Shown piece after piece: positions 8,378-16,491 of a DNA stretch of 64,000 nucleotides. Each line of letters starts with the position of its first letter. Position 1 is the first letter of the stretch. Below the pieces are notes generated by a model. The model did no database searches and was not told the DNA's origin. It saw only the letters and a program-made list of their open reading frames with translations. Origin of the DNA: Natrinema salsiterrestre (GTDB lineage Archaea > Halobacteriota > Halobacteria > Halobacteriales > Natrialbaceae); assembly GCF_029502005.1 (NCBI RefSeq), contig NZ_JAMQOT010000008.1, positions 103,785 to 167,784 on the forward strand, written 5' to 3'. A program made the translations under genes and the position numbers.

Positions 8378-9379
8378 ATGAAGCTACTCAAATACACGAT
8401 ATACAGGCTCTTGCAGGCGATTCCCGTCCTGATCGGGATCTCCGTCATCACGTTCCTGCTCGCGAACCTGGGGCCGGGCGATCCGGTCAGCCTCATGCTT
8501 CAGGGACAGGAACACAGCGAGGAGCTAGTCAGAGCGATCGAACAACGGTACGGACTCGATAGACCCCTACACGAACGGTACATAACGTACATGAGCGGGC
8601 TGCTGGAGGGTGATCTCGGCCAGAGCATCTACTATCAACGCCCGGTCAGTGCGCTGATACTGGATCGGCTCGGACCGACGCTCCTGCTCGTCCTCTCGGC
8701 GTACGCGTTCGCGCTGGTAACCGCGATTCCGCTCGGGGTCGTCGCCGCCAACAGGCGAAACGAACCGACCGATCACGCCTCGCGGGTCGCCGCGCTCTTC
8801 GGCGTCAGCACCCCGTCGTTCTGGATCGGGATCGTCCTGATCCTGATCTTCGCGGTCAAACTGGGCTGGCTCCCCTCCAGCGGGCTCTATTACCCGTGGC
8901 GACCGCCCAGTTCCTATCCGGGGATCAACGGCCATCTCGAGTTGTACTACGAGACGGCAAGACATCTGCTGTTGCCGATGATCGCGCTGGGGACCTTGCA
9001 GATGGCGACGATCATGCGCGTCGAGCGCACGCAGATGATCGAGTCCCTGCAGGGAGAGTACGTCAAACTGGCCCGCGCCTACGGCGTACCCGAACGGACG
9101 ATTCTTCGGAAGCACGCCTTCCAGGTCGCCCAGTTGCCGATTATCACGATCGTCGGTGCGAACCTGTCGACGGCGATCGGGGGGGCGGTACTGACCGAGA
9201 CGGTATTCAACATCAACGGGATGGGACAGCTGTTCATTGAAGCGATCCAACAAAACGACTACCAGCTCGTGATGGGTATCACGATGATGCTCGGCTTTCT
9301 GTTCGTGGTCGGCGTCATCATCACCGACATCTCGTATGCGTACGTCGATCCACGGGTCACCTACGGTGAGAGGGACTAA
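8378..9379 (+). CDS. dppB: Peptide ABC transporter permease DppB
   Basis: A 333-aa inner-membrane permease of the BPD type 1 family. The first helix follows MKLLKYTIYRLLQAIPVLIG, then comes the GPGDPVSLML segment typical of DppB/OppB N-termini. The ATPase-coupling EAA loop is near residues 220-240 (EYVKLARAYGVPERTILRKH). About six membrane segments are visible. A 123-nt gap separates it from the binding protein and only 2 nt separate it from dppC. Length is normal. Confidence 0.93.
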   Translation: MKLLKYTIYRLLQAIPVLIGISVITFLLANLGPGDPVSLMLQGQEHSEELVRAIEQRYGLDRPLHERYITYMSGLLEGDLGQSIYYQRPVSALILDRLGPTLLLVLSAYAFALVTAIPLGVVAANRRNEPTDHASRVAALFGVSTPSFWIGIVLILIFAVKLGWLPSSGLYYPWRPPSSYPGINGHLELYYETARHLLLPMIALGTLQMATIMRVERTQMIESLQGEYVKLARAYGVPERTILRKHAFQVAQLPIITIVGANLSTAIGGAVLTETVFNINGMGQLFIEAIQQNDYQLVMGITMMLGFLFVVGVIITDISYAYVDPRVTYGERD

Positions 9380-9381
9380 TC

Positions 9382-10413
9382 ATGGCAGTCGGAGAATCAC
9401 AACTCGGGAGTGACACCGAATCGGCGGTCGATGAGGGAGACGTCGAGGCCCGCGTCGGCTGGCGATACACGCTGGCACAGATCAAGCAGGATACGACCGC
9501 CCGCTGGGGGTTGTACGTCGTGGCGTTCGTGATAACCGTCGCGACCTATGCGATCGTGGACAGCAACCTCTCCCTGCTCACGTTCGGACGACTACCGGAC
9601 TACGCGTTCGCACAGGCGTTACCGATCTTCGATCATCCCACGCGCATCCCGCCACCGGGAGAGGGGACACAGCACATGCCACCGTACTTCCCGCTCGCAG
9701 AGCAGTCGTGGAACCCGCTGCCGGCCGGCGGCACGATCGAGCACCCGCTTGGGACCGACCATACGGGGCGAGACTACTTCACGAGGATCGTCTACGGCAC
9801 ACAGGTGTCGGTGTTCGTCGGGATCGTCTCGACGTTCATCGGCCTCTCCATCGGAACGATTATCGGTGCTGTCGCCGGTTACTACGGCGGCAAGACCGAC
9901 GACATTCTGATGCGGGTCGTCGAGATGATTTACTCGATTCCGCCGCTGATCCTCATCATCGTCTTCACCGTCTTCGTCGGCGGGACGAGCATCTGGTACG
10001 CGGTGATCGGCGTCGGGATCACGTTCGTACCCATCTTCGCACGTATCATCCGGAGCCGGGTCCTGAGCATCCGCGAGATGGACTACATCGAAGCGGCGCG
10101 AGCGTCCGGCGTAAAGGACCGCAACATCATCATGCGACACGTCGTCCCGAACAGCTTCGCGCCGGTGCTGGTGTACGCGACGCTCCAGATCGGCGTGACG
10201 ATCCTCGTCGTCGCCGGTCTCTCGTTCCTCGGCTACGGTGCACAGCCGCCGACCCCCGACTGGGGCCAGATGCTCAACATCTCACACGGCTACATGCACT
10301 CGAACCTCTGGCTCTCGATCTGGCCGGGACTGGCGATTATGATCACCATCATGGGCTTCAACCTGCTGGGCGACGGCCTGCAGGACGCCCTCGACCCCCG
10401 AATCGACGACTAA
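9382..10413 (+). CDS. dppC: Peptide ABC transporter permease DppC
   Basis: A 343-aa permease, partner of DppB. A soluble N-terminal stretch carries WRYTLAQIKQD before the first helix. The periplasmic HPLGTDHTGRDYFTRIVYG segment (about 114-132) is a DppC/OppC signature. The EAA loop is DYIEAARASGVKDRNIIMRH. It sits between dppB and the ATPase gene with 2-nt gaps on each side, indicating one transcript. Confidence 0.93.
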   Translation: MAVGESQLGSDTESAVDEGDVEARVGWRYTLAQIKQDTTARWGLYVVAFVITVATYAIVDSNLSLLTFGRLPDYAFAQALPIFDHPTRIPPPGEGTQHMPPYFPLAEQSWNPLPAGGTIEHPLGTDHTGRDYFTRIVYGTQVSVFVGIVSTFIGLSIGTIIGAVAGYYGGKTDDILMRVVEMIYSIPPLILIIVFTVFVGGTSIWYAVIGVGITFVPIFARIIRSRVLSIREMDYIEAARASGVKDRNIIMRHVVPNSFAPVLVYATLQIGVTILVVAGLSFLGYGAQPPTPDWGQMLNISHGYMHSNLWLSIWPGLAIMITIMGFNLLGDGLQDALDPRIDD

Positions 10414-10415
10414 CA

Positions 10416-11570
10416 ATGAGTTCCGAACCACTACTTCGCGTCGAAAACCTCAAAACGCAGTTCTTCACGGAAACCGGTACAGTACGCGCCGTCGACGGCA
10501 TCTCCTTCGAGGTCCGCGAGGGCGAGATCGTCGGCCTCGTCGGCGAGAGCGGCGCCGGCAAGAGCGTCGCCTCGATGAGCCTGCTGCGGCTCGTCGAGAA
10601 CCCCGGCGAGATCGTCGCCGGCGAAATAACCTACAAAGGGGAAACCATCTTCGGCCTCGAGGAGGGACCCGACGGCGAGCTCCAAGAGCGCGACGACATG
10701 CTCTCGAACGAGGAGATCAGGACCCGGATCCGGGGCAACGAGATCGCGGTGATCTTTCAGGACCCGATGGAGTCGCTCAATCCGGTCTTCACCGTCGGCG
10801 GGCAGCTCCGGGAGTTCATCGAACTCAACCGGGGGCTGTCGAAAGACGAGGCCAAAACGGAGGCGATCGACATGCTTCGGGAGGTCGGTATTCCGGATCC
10901 CGAAGAGCGCTACGAGGAGTATCCACACCAGTTCTCCGGCGGCATGCGCCAGCGCGTGCTCATCGCGATGGCGCTGGCCTGCGAACCCAGCCTGATCATC
11001 GCCGACGAGCCGACGACGGCACTGGACGTCACCGTCGAGGGGCAGATCCTCGATCTCGTCGACGATCTCCAGGACAAGTACGGCACGAGCTTCATCTGGG
11101 TCACCCACGATATGGGCGTCGTCGCCGAGATCTGCGATCGGGTAAACGTGATGTATCTGGGCGAAATCGTCGAGCAAGCCCCCGTCGACGAACTGTTCTA
11201 CGACACCAAACACCCCTACACCAACGCCTTGCTGAACTCGATTCCCCGTCCCGATCGCACCGTCACGGAACTCGAGGCGATCGAGGGGGTGATGCCCGAA
11301 GCGATCAACCCGCCGTCGGGCTGTCGGTTCCACCCGCGCTGTCCCGACGCACGGGAGGTGTGCAAACGGGTCCACCCCGAGGCGAAGACCGTCGCCGACG
11401 CAGACGGCGAGGCTCATCGCGCGGCTTGCGTGAAACACGACGCCTTCGACGCCGGCTACGAGGACAGCTCGATGCTCGAGGGGGCCGTCGGATCGACCGA
11501 ACGCGAGCCGGAGTCGGAACTCGCGGTGAATCCGGCGGGCGACGACAGCGGAGGTGAGGGTCGTGAGTAG
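10416..11570 (+). CDS. dppD: Peptide ABC transporter ATP-binding protein DppD
   Basis: A 384-aa ATPase with Walker A GESGAGKS (near 43-50), signature FSGGMRQR, Walker [12 protein letters not shown] and H-loop WVTHDMG. The C-terminal oligopeptide-transporter domain has [14 protein letters not shown] and a later Cys (RAACVKH). The start is the ATG at 10416, two bases after dppC stops; the frame is open far upstream but only by chance. The tail overlaps the start of dppF. Confidence 0.93.
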   Translation: MSSEPLLRVENLKTQFFTETGTVRAVDGISFEVREGEIVGLVGESGAGKSVASMSLLRLVENPGEIVAGEITYKGETIFGLEEGPDGELQERDDMLSNEEIRTRIRGNEIAVIFQDPMESLNPVFTVGGQLREFIELNRGLSKDEAKTEAIDMLREVGIPDPEERYEEYPHQFSGGMRQRVLIAMALACEPSLIIADEPTTALDVTVEGQILDLVDDLQDKYGTSFIWVTHDMGVVAEICDRVNVMYLGEIVEQAPVDELFYDTKHPYTNALLNSIPRPDRTVTELEAIEGVMPEAINPPSGCRFHPRCPDAREVCKRVHPEAKTVADADGEAHRAACVKHDAFDAGYEDSSMLEGAVGSTEREPESELAVNPAGDDSGGEGRE

Positions 11571-12897
11571 CGGCATCCGACTGGACGAAGACAGCGGCTA
11601 CGAATCGGACGACGCGCTGCTCGAGCTCGACGGCGTCACGAAGTACTTCAATCAGGACTCGGGACTGCTGGCGGGCATGGAGTTCGAGCCGAGCCAGTTC
11701 CCGCCGATCAGCGTCGATCGCGAGACCGTCAAGGCGGTCGACGACGTCACCCTCGAGATCCAGCCCGGTGAGACGCTCGGGCTCGTCGGCGAGTCCGGCT
11801 GTGGGAAGAGTACGCTCGGTCGGACGATCCTGCGACTACTCGAGCCCACCGAGGGAGACATCTACTTCAAGGGGGAGAATCTGGCCGACCTCAGCGGGGA
11901 ACGGCTCCGGCAGACGCGCTCGGACATGCAGATGATCTTTCAGGATCCGCAGTCCTCGCTCGACCCGCGGATGAAGGTCGGCCAGATCATCGAGGAGCCG
12001 ATGCGGGCCCACGACATGCTCGACGACGAGGGGCGGGAAGCCCGGGCGAAAGAGCTCCTCGAGAAAGTCGGGCTCGACCCGCGCCACTACAACCGCCATC
12101 CCCACGCCTTCTCGGGCGGCCAGCGCCAGCGGATCAACCTCGCGCGGGCGCTGTCGGTCGATCCCGACTTCGTCGTCTGTGACGAACCAGTCTCCGCACT
12201 GGACGTCTCGATCCAGGCGCAGGTGCTGAATACGATGGAAAAGCTCCAGGAGGAGTTCGGGCTCACCTACCTCTTCATCGCCCACGACCTCTCGGTGATC
12301 CGGCACATCAGCGACCGCGTGGCGGTGATGTACCTCGGGAATATCGTCGAACTCGCCGAGAAGGAGGAACTGTTCGAGAACCCACAACACCCCTACACGC
12401 GCGCCCTGCTCGAGTCGATTCCCGTCCCGGATCCGCGGGAGAACGGTGCGCGAGGGGTGCTCGAGGGAGAGGTGCCGAGCCCGGTCGATCCGCCGTCGGG
12501 CTGTCGGTTCCGGACGCGGTGTCCGCGCGTGATCGCCCCCGACGCGTACGACTGGCGGGGCGAGGAGTGGGCACAGACGCGGGCGTTCATGCGAGCGGTC
12601 AAGCGGCGGACGTTCGAACCGATGCCCGCGAGCCGGATCGAGACCGAGTTCTTCGACGGCGATCTGCCGCGGGGCGAGGCGGGATCGACCGTCGACGAGG
12701 CGATCGAACTGATCGCTAGCGACCGGAACGCGGATATCGATGCGGACGACGAAACCGAGCACTGGTCGGCGGCGACCGACCTGCTACTCGAGTCCTTCGC
12801 CGAGCAGAGTATCTGTGCGCGCGAGCGGCCGGCGTACGAACTCGAAGCCGAGTACGGCGACGGGGAGCATCTCGCGGCCTGTCACCTGCACCGGTAG
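11563..12897 (+). CDS. dppF: Peptide ABC transporter ATP-binding protein DppF
   Basis: A 444-aa ATPase with Walker [10 protein letters not shown], signature FSGGQRQR, Walker [17 protein letters not shown] and H-loop FIAHDLSV. I choose GTG 11563 because a Shine-Dalgarno-like GGAGGTGAG ends a few bases before it; GTG 11554 is the alternative. It overlaps dppD by 8 nt. The usual C-terminal Cys box is split: [10 protein letters not shown] is followed by about 100 acidic residues before the last Cys (SICARERP and AACHLHR). That insert is longer than normal and may be a halophile-specific loop. Confidence 0.92.
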   Translation: MSSGIRLDEDSGYESDDALLELDGVTKYFNQDSGLLAGMEFEPSQFPPISVDRETVKAVDDVTLEIQPGETLGLVGESGCGKSTLGRTILRLLEPTEGDIYFKGENLADLSGERLRQTRSDMQMIFQDPQSSLDPRMKVGQIIEEPMRAHDMLDDEGREARAKELLEKVGLDPRHYNRHPHAFSGGQRQRINLARALSVDPDFVVCDEPVSALDVSIQAQVLNTMEKLQEEFGLTYLFIAHDLSVIRHISDRVAVMYLGNIVELAEKEELFENPQHPYTRALLESIPVPDPRENGARGVLEGEVPSPVDPPSGCRFRTRCPRVIAPDAYDWRGEEWAQTRAFMRAVKRRTFEPMPASRIETEFFDGDLPRGEAGSTVDEAIELIASDRNADIDADDETEHWSAATDLLLESFAEQSICARERPAYELEAEYGDGEHLAACHLHR

Positions 12898-13041
12898 CGA
12901 TTTCGCGCGCGCTCGACGTCGCGTCTCGGCGCTTCTGCTGGCCGATTCGAGAGGGGAAACGGCACCCAACGGGATAGTGCGAATCGTTCACTCACGTCTC
13001 GATCGTCGATCATCCAACACGGTCGATAATCGCAATAATGC

Positions 13042-13047
13042 TTATCC
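13042..13047 (+). promoter_or_regulatory. TATA box of the 51-aa ORF
   Basis: TTATCC in the context AATGCTTATCCG is centred 28 nt before the ATG at 13073, matching a leaderless start. Confidence 0.45.
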
Positions 13048-13072
13048 GTGTGCCGCGAGTATTAACTCGTGT

Positions 13073-13228
13073 ATGAGTAAGATACTCGCCATCCTGGCAA
13101 CGTACACGGACACCGCCGCGAAGGTACAGCGAACGATCGACCACTCGCCCTCGTTTTCGGGCGTCCAGACGAGCGACGACGGCCGGCCCGAGACGCGCGT
13201 TTCGCCGGGCGGGTTCCTAACTGGGTAA
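13073..13228 (+). CDS. Small protein of unknown function, 51 aa
   Basis: It starts MSKILAILATYTDTAAKVQ and ends GRPETRVSPGGFLTG. I do not recognise the family. A promoter-like TATA at the right distance and a clean ATG-to-TAA frame support a real gene. A second, partial copy of its 3' end lies 240 nt downstream (13405-13475). It stands between the transporter operon and a minus-strand gene. Confidence 0.45.
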   Translation: MSKILAILATYTDTAAKVQRTIDHSPSFSGVQTSDDGRPETRVSPGGFLTG

Positions 13229-13404
13229 GCCGACAGCGAGCAACGACCGAGAACCGATCACCCGATTCGGCCGCGGTCCGACGGGGAAACGAGCTTCGAG
13301 GCGAGTTGCGAACGGCGTCCGACTTTTGCGCTCCGAGAGGGGTCCACCGCCGCTCTCCCAGAGATCCGCGTTCCGAGAACGGTCCGACCTCGAACTCGAG
13401 GGCG

Positions 13405-13475
13405 ATCGGGCGACGACCGAGGACGGCCGCCCCGCAACGCGCGTTCCGCCGGTCGGCTTCCTCACCGGTGAGCGT
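13405..13475 (+). repeat. Degenerate copy of the 3' end of the 51-aa ORF
   Basis: The plus frame reads TTEDGRPATRVPPVGFLTG, against TSDDGRPETRVSPGGFLTG at the end of the small gene at 13073-13228. The DNA also matches closely. No start or promoter is seen for this copy, so it is either a remnant or a second exon-like duplication. The rest of 13229-13640 holds nothing I can identify. Confidence 0.55.
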
Positions 13476-13640
13476 GGAGTCCATGAACGGACTCCCCGGA
13501 CGCGGCCCTTTTTACCTCCTCGTCGACCGGAGTAGTCCGATACGAGCGATTGCTCACTCGATCGAGCACCGGTGAGGGTCGCGTGAGCTACGGGCCCCGT
13601 TCGAACGCTCCCCGGTACCGGTGACGGGCCGATCCCGCCG

Positions 13641-14159
13641 CTACTCGAGTCTGATCGTCGTCGAATCGCTGGGCCGACTCGCCGTTTCGTCGGTCGCGAC
13701 GAACGCCCGAATCTCGTACTCGCCCGGCTCGGGAACCACGGATTCGCGGCGGCCCTCGTTTCGAACCCGCTCGAGGCGGCCGTTCCACGTCACCGACAGC
13801 CGTTTTCGCTCGCCGCCGCGGAAGTCGAAGGTGGCTGGCCGGTCACGGGTGTAGAGACGCTCGTCGCTGGCCTCGAGGTGGCCGTCGATCGTCCAGCCCC
13901 AGCGGCGCTGGCGGGGCGTCGGGAGTTCGACGGGGATCGGGAGTCGGTTCTCGAACGCGACGGTGATTTCGACGGGCTCATCGCGTTCGTAGACGTCCCG
14001 GTCGGTCGTGACGGATGCGGCGATCGCGCGTCGGGCGACTGCCGGTGGGATCAGCGCAGTGAAAAGGGAGACCACCGAGGGACGGGAACCGTCGGGGTCG
14101 GCCCCGAACTCGTCGTTCGAGTCGCCCCCCGTGTCGCGTTCGGGCTGGGAACGTCTCAT
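13641..14159 (-). CDS. Beta-sandwich protein of unknown function, 172 aa
   Basis: After an acidic N-terminal tail comes a hydrophobic patch (VVSLFTALIPPAVARRAIAA, about 28-47). A beta-rich domain follows: VEITVAFENRLPIPVELPTP, RRWGWTIDG, RLSVTWNGRLE-like and PEPGEYEIRAFV. This order loosely resembles BsuPI-type or CARDB-like domains that bind partner proteins; function is unknown. A minus-strand TTTAGTA (14183-14189) lies 27 nt before the ATG at 14159, favouring it over the ATG at 14168. Confidence 0.6.
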   Translation of the reverse strand: MRRSQPERDTGGDSNDEFGADPDGSRPSVVSLFTALIPPAVARRAIAASVTTDRDVYERDEPVEITVAFENRLPIPVELPTPRQRRWGWTIDGHLEASDERLYTRDRPATFDFRGGERKRLSVTWNGRLERVRNEGRRESVVPEPGEYEIRAFVATDETASRPSDSTTIRLE

Positions 14160-14241
14160 AGCCGGCATAATCGCCAGCAGTGTACTAAATCGTACGGATA
14201 GGCGGCGAGTCGTAGAACGGCGCGTCTCGAGGCGAGCACGA

Positions 14242-14598
14242 TCATACGTCTCGATCGGCGGCCCACTCGAGCAGCGGTTGCAGTCGCCGGCAGAGTTCCT
14301 CGCCCGCGTCCGTGAGGTCGTACTCGACGCGTGGCGGAATCTCCGCGTACTGCTCTCGGGAGAGGTAGCCGGCGTCGACGAGGTCATCGAGACGACTCGA
14401 GAGCGTCGAACTGCTCACCGACTCGAACGTGTCTTCGATCTCGCCGTAGCGCGCCGGACCGATGGCACCGACGACGCAGATCAATTGCATCGCGTACCGG
14501 CGACTAAGGAGGTCCATTAGCCCGTTTAGCTGACAGTAACAGTCGACGTCGCAGGGCGAATCGGACGGTTCGGATCGGTCGTCGGTCGCTTCAGTCAT
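14242..14598 (-). CDS. HxlR-type winged-helix transcriptional regulator, 118 aa
   Basis: An HxlR/MarR-like winged helix: LMDLLSRRYAMQLICVVG, RYGEIEDTFESVSSSTLSSRL (recognition helix), DLVDAGYLSREQYAEIPPRVEY (wing), LTDAGEEL. An N-terminal Cys cluster (Cys16, Cys20, Cys22 in SPCDVDCYC) is typical of HxlR proteins that sense thiol-reactive compounds. It is divergent from a MerB-like gene 76 nt away, so that shared gap is its most likely operator. The inducer is unproven. Confidence 0.85.
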   Translation of the reverse strand: MTEATDDRSEPSDSPCDVDCYCQLNGLMDLLSRRYAMQLICVVGAIGPARYGEIEDTFESVSSSTLSSRLDDLVDAGYLSREQYAEIPPRVEYDLTDAGEELCRRLQPLLEWAADRDV

Positions 14599-14674
14599 TG
14601 CTTTCGTTCACCGCAGTTACTCCGTTACTTCGGACTCGACAGTACAAGTACTTCGTGAGTCGAAGTAATGGTAT

Positions 14675-15325
14675 ATGAGGGACCAAACGTGTGAGTGTTG
14701 TGGCACAGTCGCGAACCTGCCCGCGGACGCGGAGAGTGAGAGCGAATCGACGGTCGATCGATGGCTCGGCGACGCGTCGGTCATGGAGACGTCCCTTCCG
14801 GACGACGTCCGGACCGCGATGACGGCGTTCTTCGGCGGCGCGTCGATCACCACGCTCGAGGAGTGGGTCACCGAACTCCGCCGGCAAACCGGCGGCGGCC
14901 CGATCGGTATCGAGGAACTCTGTCACGCGGACGGCGAGACGGACCACTGGGGCGAACTGGACGGCGCGCGCTACGATTTCAAGTGTTTCTACGATGCCGT
15001 TGCGCTCGCCGAACTGGCAGCAAGGCCGGTCGCGATTCACACGCGGAGTCCTGACGGAACGGCCATCGAAGCTCGGGCAACGGGGACCGGGGACCTGATC
15101 GCGACGCCGTCGACGGCCGCCGTTTCGTTCGGCATCGCAACGGACGAACCGCTACCTGATGGAGAGCCGACGCTCGAGGCTGCTTACGAGATGATCTGCC
15201 CAGTGGTCAACGCGTTTCCGACGCGGGAGGCGTACGAACAGTGGGCAGCACGGATACCAGCAGCGACCGTCGGTATGCCGTTATCGGTCGCGACGGTTGT
15301 CGCGACCGGACTGGTCGAAGAATAA
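14675..15325 (+). CDS. merB: MerB-like alkylmercury (organomercurial) lyase
   Basis: 216 aa, close to bacterial MerB. MerB breaks C-Hg bonds with two Cys and one Asp. The matching residues here are Cys104-x2-Asp107 (KCFYDAVALAEL) and Cys175 (MICPVVNAFPTREAYEQW), which align by spacing with MerB C96, D99 and C159. An N-terminal CECCG (Cys6, 8, 9) could load metal. No signal peptide. It diverges from a Cys-containing HxlR regulator. No merA or merR is nearby, so the substrate could be another organometal or thiol-reactive compound. Confidence 0.75.
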   Translation: MRDQTCECCGTVANLPADAESESESTVDRWLGDASVMETSLPDDVRTAMTAFFGGASITTLEEWVTELRRQTGGGPIGIEELCHADGETDHWGELDGARYDFKCFYDAVALAELAARPVAIHTRSPDGTAIEARATGTGDLIATPSTAAVSFGIATDEPLPDGEPTLEAAYEMICPVVNAFPTREAYEQWAARIPAATVGMPLSVATVVATGLVEE

Positions 15326-15343
15326 TCCCGTTTCCCACCCCAG

Positions 15344-15505
15344 TTATCGCCAGGCCGGGAGCGTCGGCGCGTCGTCCGCCTGCATGGAAAGCCATGCGCC
15401 GTCCGCGGAGATGTCCGCGATGACGTACTCGTCGCTCGTGGCCGTCGAATCAATCGAACCAACGATCGTTTCGTCGGACGTCATGGCGTGGGGGTTCGTC
15501 GCCAT
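15344..15505 (-). CDS. Conserved-looking haloarchaeal microprotein, 53 aa
   Basis: It starts MATNPHAMTSDETIVG and ends in WLSMQADDAPTLPAWR. The C-terminal pattern YVIADIS-x3-AWLSM resembles short haloarchaeal proteins of unknown function. A near-perfect TATA box lies about 25 nt before the ATG, so it should be strongly expressed as a leaderless message. It converges on the MerB-like gene with an 18-nt gap. Confidence 0.7.
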   Translation of the reverse strand: MATNPHAMTSDETIVGSIDSTATSDEYVIADISADGAWLSMQADDAPTLPAWR

Positions 15506-15525
15506 GTGAGAGAGTGACACTCACG

Positions 15526-15535
15526 TATATATAAA
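15526..15535 (-). promoter_or_regulatory. Strong TATA box of the 53-aa microprotein
   Basis: TTTATATATA on the minus strand is centred about 25 nt upstream of the ATG at 15505. It is one of the best TATA matches in the window. Confidence 0.65.
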
Positions 15536-15608
15536 CTCATCGAATCGGACTGTCCCGGAACGAGACCGATCGGGAATCGAACGGGTAGCCGGTCCGCGAA
15601 ACACTGGG

Positions 15609-15615
15609 TTTATAC
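15609..15615 (+). promoter_or_regulatory. TATA box of the CBS-glyS operon
   Basis: TTTATAC is centred 28 nt before the ATG at 15640, consistent with a leaderless transcript covering the CBS gene and glyS. Confidence 0.55.
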
Positions 15616-15639
15616 TCATTTTCGCCGTACCGTGGGGAT

Positions 15640-16491
15640 ATGAACGTAGCCGACGCGATGACGTCCCGTGACGACGTGGTGACCGCCGACCTGCCGGGGA
15701 CCCGCTCGGACGTCCTCGAGTACCTGCAAGAACAGTCGTTCTCGTCCGTCCCGGTCGTCAAATCGACCGACGACGGCCTCGAATACCGCGGGCTGATCTC
15801 GCGGGAGGCGCTCATCGAGCAGCCGGACGAGGACCAGCTCGTCATGCTGATGGAGGACGTACCGACGACGACCGCCGAGACGTCGCTCGAAGACGTCGCG
15901 CGGACGATGGTCGAAGAGGGAGCACGCCGCGTTCCGGTCGTCGACGGCGAATTCGAGGGAATCGTCACCGTGACGGACGTTATCCACGCGATCGCGGCGG
16001 GCGATCAGGAGACCGAGGGGACCGTCGAGTCCTACGCGAGCGCGGACGTGAACACGACCTACGAGGGTGCGCCCCTGCCCGTGGCCGAACGGGAACTGTC
16101 CTACGCGAACGTCCCCTACACGATCGCACTGGACGACGACGGCCGGATGAACGGCGTCCTCACGGAGGTCGACATCCTCGAGGTCGCCCGGATCGTCGAG
16201 GGCGAGGAGGAAACGGGCGACAACTTCGGCGATCAGGACGACGAGTGGTCCTGGGAGGGGATCAAGGCCGTCGGGAGCCGCTACCTTCCCACGCGGGACA
16301 TCGAGATTCCGACGGGTCCGGTTCGGGAGTTCATGAGCGACGACGTGGTGACGGTCTCGGCGCAGATGTCGATTCAGGAGGCCGCACAGCGGATGATCAG
16401 CAACGACATCGAACAGATTCCGATGGTGACGGGCGAGGAGCTCGTCGGCATCGTCCGCGACGTCGATCTCCTGGAGGCGCTCTATGAGTGA
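15640..16491 (+). CDS. Four-CBS-domain protein
   Basis: 283 aa with two Bateman pairs. CBS1-2 cover about 1-115 (VADAMTSRDDVVTADL and VPVVDGEFEGIVTVTDVI). CBS3-4 cover about 135-283 (TIALDDDGRMNGVLTEVDIL, VREFMSDDVVTVSAQMSIQE, EQIPMVTGEELVGIVRDVDL). CBS pairs bind adenine nucleotides and act as energy or ligand sensors. No catalytic domain is attached. The stop overlaps the start of glyS by 8 nt, so translation is probably coupled. Its target is unknown. Confidence 0.9.
   Translation: MNVADAMTSRDDVVTADLPGTRSDVLEYLQEQSFSSVPVVKSTDDGLEYRGLISREALIEQPDEDQLVMLMEDVPTTTAETSLEDVARTMVEEGARRVPVVDGEFEGIVTVTDVIHAIAAGDQETEGTVESYASADVNTTYEGAPLPVAERELSYANVPYTIALDDDGRMNGVLTEVDILEVARIVEGEEETGDNFGDQDDEWSWEGIKAVGSRYLPTRDIEIPTGPVREFMSDDVVTVSAQMSIQEAAQRMISNDIEQIPMVTGEELVGIVRDVDLLEALYE

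Noticed and set aside
9708..10415. Upstream extension of the DppD frame through dppC
   Set aside because: It overlaps a certain permease gene, and the ATPase begins at ATG 10416.
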